A program made the translations under genes and the position numbers. The notes beneath the pieces were generated by a model. That model was not told the origin of the DNA, did no database searches, and saw only the letters and a list, made by a program, of their open reading frames with translations. A DNA stretch of 9,291 bases from Ferrithrix thermotolerans DSM 19514. Its GTDB lineage: Bacteria > Actinomycetota > Acidimicrobiia > Acidimicrobiales > Ilumatobacteraceae. Below, piece after piece: positions 6,906-9,291 of the stretch (positions are counted from its first letter, which is position 1; each line of letters starts with the position of its first letter). The stretch is taken from the NCBI GenBank assembly GCA_945878705.1, contig CAMCUE010000033.1, positions 1 to 9,291 on the forward strand, in the 5' to 3' direction.

Positions 6906-8008
6906 TGACGATTCTTGACACAGGTGTTAAAAATGTCCGCAATGTTGGAAGATTCACAATTGGCGATGGTTCGCTTTCGGGATTAGCAGATTTAGTTAAT
7001 GCGCAACGCACAAAAGAAGCGTCAAATGCGGTTTATCTAATTGACGAGTTTTTTGAAAATAGTAAAGATTTTCTCAACTCGCTAGGGATAATTGCAGGTG
7101 ATGCAAAGCATTTTATTAAAACCGCAAAAGAACCGACTACGCAAGGAATAGATGATCTTGTTGTTGTACTTCAATCGTCGGGTCATAAACAACCGGCAAC
7201 AATTGTCGGTATCGGGGGCGGGATAACTCTTGACACCGCAAAGGCTGTAGCGAACTTGTTAACAAATGGCGGCAAGGCAGCCGACTATCAAGGTTGGGAT
7301 TTGGTGCGCGTACCTGGTGTTCACAAAATTGGTGTACCGACTATTTCGGGCACTGGTGCTGAAGCAACGCGCACATGCGTGATGACGAATCTCGAAACTG
7401 GCCTCAAATTAGGAATGAATAGTGACTACACGGTTTTTGATCACATTATTTTAGACCCGAGTTTGACCAGCACAGTTCCGCGAAATCAATATTTCTATAC
7501 AGGTATGGACGCCTATATTCATTGCATCGAAGCGTTGGATGGTTCGTACCGCAATGCAATTGGTGATGCGTATTCTCGAGAAACTGTAAGTCTTTGTCGC
7601 AATATATTTTTAAGTAGCGACATGATGGCAGATGCTCGACGAAGCGATTTGATGGTCGCGAGTTATTTAGGTGGGTGTGCGATCGCCACGAGCTATGTCG
7701 GAATCATTCACCCATTTTCTGCTGCATTGAGTGTCGTGTTTGGTATGCATCATTGCGTAGCAAACTGTGTCGTGCTTAATGCAATGAGCGAGTTTTATCC
7801 GCAAGCACACAGCGAGTTTCGAAAGATGATTGAGTTGCAAAAAGTCGAACTACCACGCGGTGTGTGTGCCAACCTCACTGATGATTTACGCCAAGCCTTG
7901 ATTGCCGCAACGATCAAACACGAAAAGCCACTTACCAATGCGTTGGGTACCGAGTTTCGAGCCACACTCACAGACACAAGGATCATCTCGCTGTTCGAGA
8001 AGATGTAA
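6905..8008 (+). CDS. kdnB: KdnB-like metal-dependent alcohol dehydrogenase
   Basis: This 367-residue protein belongs to the iron-type (group III) alcohol dehydrogenase family. The NAD-binding loop is GIGGGITLDTAK (102-113), followed by PTISGTGAEATR (145-156). Metal ligands are D202, H206 (in TGMDAYIHCIE), H269 and H283, with the same spacing as in E. coli FucO. The sequence around 199-213 and the HH-x3-N-C stretch near 282-288 are, from memory, closest to KdnB of Shewanella. That enzyme is a 3-deoxy-manno-octulosonate 8-oxidase, which oxidises the C8 alcohol of Kdo to an aldehyde for KdnA. The adjacent KdnA-like aminotransferase supports the match. In an actinobacterium without known Kdo the true substrate may be another 3-deoxy-ulosonic acid or sugar. 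The ATG overlaps the upstream stop (TAATG) and has no good ribosome site, suggesting coupled translation. Confidence 0.88.
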   Translation: MTILDTGVKNVRNVGRFTIGDGSLSGLADLVNAQRTKEASNAVYLIDEFFENSKDFLNSLGIIAGDAKHFIKTAKEPTTQGIDDLVVVLQSSGHKQPATIVGIGGGITLDTAKAVANLLTNGGKAADYQGWDLVRVPGVHKIGVPTISGTGAEATRTCVMTNLETGLKLGMNSDYTVFDHIILDPSLTSTVPRNQYFYTGMDAYIHCIEALDGSYRNAIGDAYSRETVSLCRNIFLSSDMMADARRSDLMVASYLGGCAIATSYVGIIHPFSAALSVVFGMHHCVANCVVLNAMSEFYPQAHSEFRKMIELQKVELPRGVCANLTDDLRQALIAATIKHEKPLTNALGTEFRATLTDTRIISLFEKM

Positions 8009-8019
8009 AGATCTCAGAG

Positions 8020-8025
8020 TAAAAT
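8020..8025 (+). promoter_or_regulatory. Candidate internal leaderless promoter for the aminotransferase gene
   Basis: TAAAAT matches TATAAT at five of six positions and ends 6 bases before the ATG at 8032. Transcription would then start at or next to the start codon. The region has only a weak AGAG in place of a Shine-Dalgarno sequence. No -35 is convincing. Confidence 0.35.
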
Positions 8026-8031
8026 CAATAC

Positions 8032-9192
8032 ATGCCTGGTTACGAGCTCATTGGTGCTGAAGAGCAGGCCGAGATTGACGATATTTTCAAACACGGCGGA
8101 GTGTTATTTCGCCACTCGTTTGATCACTTACGACAAGACCGCTGGAAAGTTAGAGATTTTGAACGCGAGTTCGCAAAGTCTGTCGGCATGCCACACGCGC
8201 TTGCAGTTACATCAGGCACCGCAGCACTTCGCGTTGCGCTCGCTGTTTTAGATATAAAACCAGGCGACGAAGTAATTACCCAAAGTTTTACTTTTGTCGC
8301 CACTGTTGAAGCGATAATCGAAGCCGGAGCGATACCAGTGTGTGCAGAAATTGATGGCACATTAAACATGGATCCTGAATCATTAAAGTCGTTGATCACA
8401 TCAAAAACTAAGGCCGTGATTGCAGTGCATATGCTCGGCACACCAGCTCGGCTGTTCGAGATTGATGATATTTGTCGAAAAAATAATCTCACGCTTATCG
8501 AGGATGCAGCGTGGGGATGCGGGGGCTCACTTGATGGCCGGCCGTTGGGCACTTGGGGTCAAATGGGAACCTACAGTTTTGATTTTGCAAAGACGATGAC
8601 TACGGGTGAAGGTGGAATGATCGTGTTTCAAAACGAAAACGATTACAAATTCGCAGCAGCATGGCATGATCATGGGCATGAAAATAACCCGAGTGTGCCT
8701 CGTTGGGAAGACACTCGCGCAAGCAGTGGCTTCAACTTTCGGATGAATGAACTTCAGGGTGCCGTTGGGCTTGCCCAGTTAAAGAAACTTTCTCATGTCG
8801 TGACGATGCAACGCAAAAATCGCGATTCAATGTGGGCGTCAATAAAAAATCTTCCCGGAATTATCCCGCGCGAAGTTCCGGCTGGGTCTCACGAAACTGC
8901 TGATGCGTTAATTTTCAGTGTCGCCGATAATGTGACCGCTCTAAAATGTCGTGGCGCACTTTTGGCCGAAGGTCTTTCTACAAAAATTTTACCTGAGGCA
9001 GTCACCTGGCACTTTGCAGGAACATGGACGCATATGCCTGAACTCGTGGCACGACACGGAGGAGACCTGGGCAAAGCATTTGGTCCATCGCGAGCTCGAC
9101 TTGAACGAGCAGTATCGCTACCAGTTGTCGTAAAAATGGATGAAACAGTTCCGGCAAGACTGCACACCGCACTATCAAAAGTTTTGAGCTAG
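8032..9192 (+). CDS. kdnA: KdnA-like DegT/DnrJ/EryC1 family PLP aminotransferase
   Basis: This 386-residue protein is a type I fold PLP aminotransferase of the sugar (DegT/DnrJ/EryC1/StrS) group. Visible motifs are SGTAAL (61-66, phosphate binding), D158 in LIEDAA (pairs with the pyridine nitrogen), SFDFAK with Schiff-base lysine K187, GEGGMI (192-197) and FNFRMNELQGAVGLAQL (234-250). The N-terminus MPGYEL, then FDH (30-32) and DRWKVRD (36-42), fits my memory of Shewanella KdnA, which transfers an amino group from glutamate to the C8 aldehyde made by KdnB, giving Kdo8N. Tryptophan at 161, just after EDAA, differs from the Gln commonly seen nearby in this family. The KdnB-like gene ends 23 bases upstream. 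Transamination of a terminal aldehyde on a 3-deoxy-ulosonic acid is the inferred role; a different keto- or aldehyde sugar is possible. Confidence 0.88.
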   Translation: MPGYELIGAEEQAEIDDIFKHGGVLFRHSFDHLRQDRWKVRDFEREFAKSVGMPHALAVTSGTAALRVALAVLDIKPGDEVITQSFTFVATVEAIIEAGAIPVCAEIDGTLNMDPESLKSLITSKTKAVIAVHMLGTPARLFEIDDICRKNNLTLIEDAAWGCGGSLDGRPLGTWGQMGTYSFDFAKTMTTGEGGMIVFQNENDYKFAAAWHDHGHENNPSVPRWEDTRASSGFNFRMNELQGAVGLAQLKKLSHVVTMQRKNRDSMWASIKNLPGIIPREVPAGSHETADALIFSVADNVTALKCRGALLAEGLSTKILPEAVTWHFAGTWTHMPELVARHGGDLGKAFGPSRARLERAVSLPVVVKMDETVPARLHTALSKVLS

Positions 9193-9199
9193 CAGGACT

Positions 9200-9291
9200 A
9201 TGACTCAGCCAATAATTTCAGTGATCGTCGCTGCATATAACCAAGAGCGATATTTGACACGATGCTTGCGATCGTTGCTTGCACAAAGTTT
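9200..9291 (+). CDS. Family 2 glycosyltransferase, 3'-partial
   Basis: Only the first 30 codons are in the window. They read MTQPIISVIVAAYNQERY, then a helix ending LRSLLAQS. This is the classic first strand and helix of GT2 (GT-A fold) glycosyltransferases, which bind nucleotide sugars and build surface polysaccharides or glycoproteins at the inner face of the membrane. The ATG at 9200 is 7 bases after the aminotransferase stop. AGGA at 9194-9197 is only 2 bases away, so translational coupling is likely. A stop in the same frame at 9185 excludes an earlier start, and the GTG at 9221 would cut the first strand. It is probably part of the same operon and may use the sugar made by the preceding genes (inference). 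Confidence 0.85.
   Translation, partial: MTQPIISVIVAAYNQERYLTRCLRSLLAQS

Noticed and set aside
8124..8552. Minus-strand open frame of 142 codons inside the aminotransferase gene
   Set aside because: It is antisense to the PLP-binding part of a conserved enzyme, and its Ser/Ala-rich product is typical of a shadow frame.

Overview
The window looks like chromosome from a planktonic, low-to-mid GC actinobacterium. GC is in the mid-40s by eye. The best support is a 987-residue UPF0182 membrane protein, which is typical of Actinobacteria (also found in some cyanobacteria), and an initiator tRNA of actinobacterial type with an encoded CCA end. The first gene ends in a cysteine/histidine tail that I associate with chromosomal actinobacterial proteins. 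An Acidimicrobiia-like (acIV/Ilumatobacter) or Nanopelagicales-like origin is plausible but not proven.

Left part (1-4182) looks like core genome. It holds the 3' part of a gene with a Cys/His-rich C-terminus, the UPF0182 gene, a small coiled-coil gene on the minus strand convergent with it, and the initiator tRNA gene. The coiled-coil gene and the tRNA are divergent across a 45-base gap.

Right part (4206-9291) is a compact plus-strand run of six genes starting 23 bases after the tRNA. They encode a HpcH/HpaI-type pyruvate aldolase, a Gfo/Idh/MocA oxidoreductase, an inositol-monophosphatase-like phosphatase, a KdnB-like metal-dependent alcohol dehydrogenase, a KdnA-like DegT-family aminotransferase, and the start of a family 2 glycosyltransferase. 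Junctions are tight (4-base overlap, 1-base overlap, gaps of 7, 23 and 40 bases), so this is probably one operon.

Most interesting reading: KdnA and KdnB are known from Shewanella, where together they turn the C8 hydroxyl of Kdo into an amine (Kdo8N). Here such a pair sits in an apparent actinobacterium, next to an aldolase class able to join pyruvate to an aldehyde to give a 2-keto-3-deoxy acid. I infer a pathway for an amino-3-deoxy-ulosonic acid, or a related sugar, for a cell-surface glycan, built by an aldolase route instead of KdsA/KdsC. The substrate is not visible in the DNA, and no CMP-sugar synthetase lies within the window.

Several starts (660, 5005, 8032) lack a Shine-Dalgarno sequence but have a TANNNT hexamer ending 6-7 bases before the start codon. 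This is the layout expected for leaderless transcripts, which are common in Actinobacteria. No insertion sequence, CRISPR array, rRNA or gene-free stretch over 300 bases is present.
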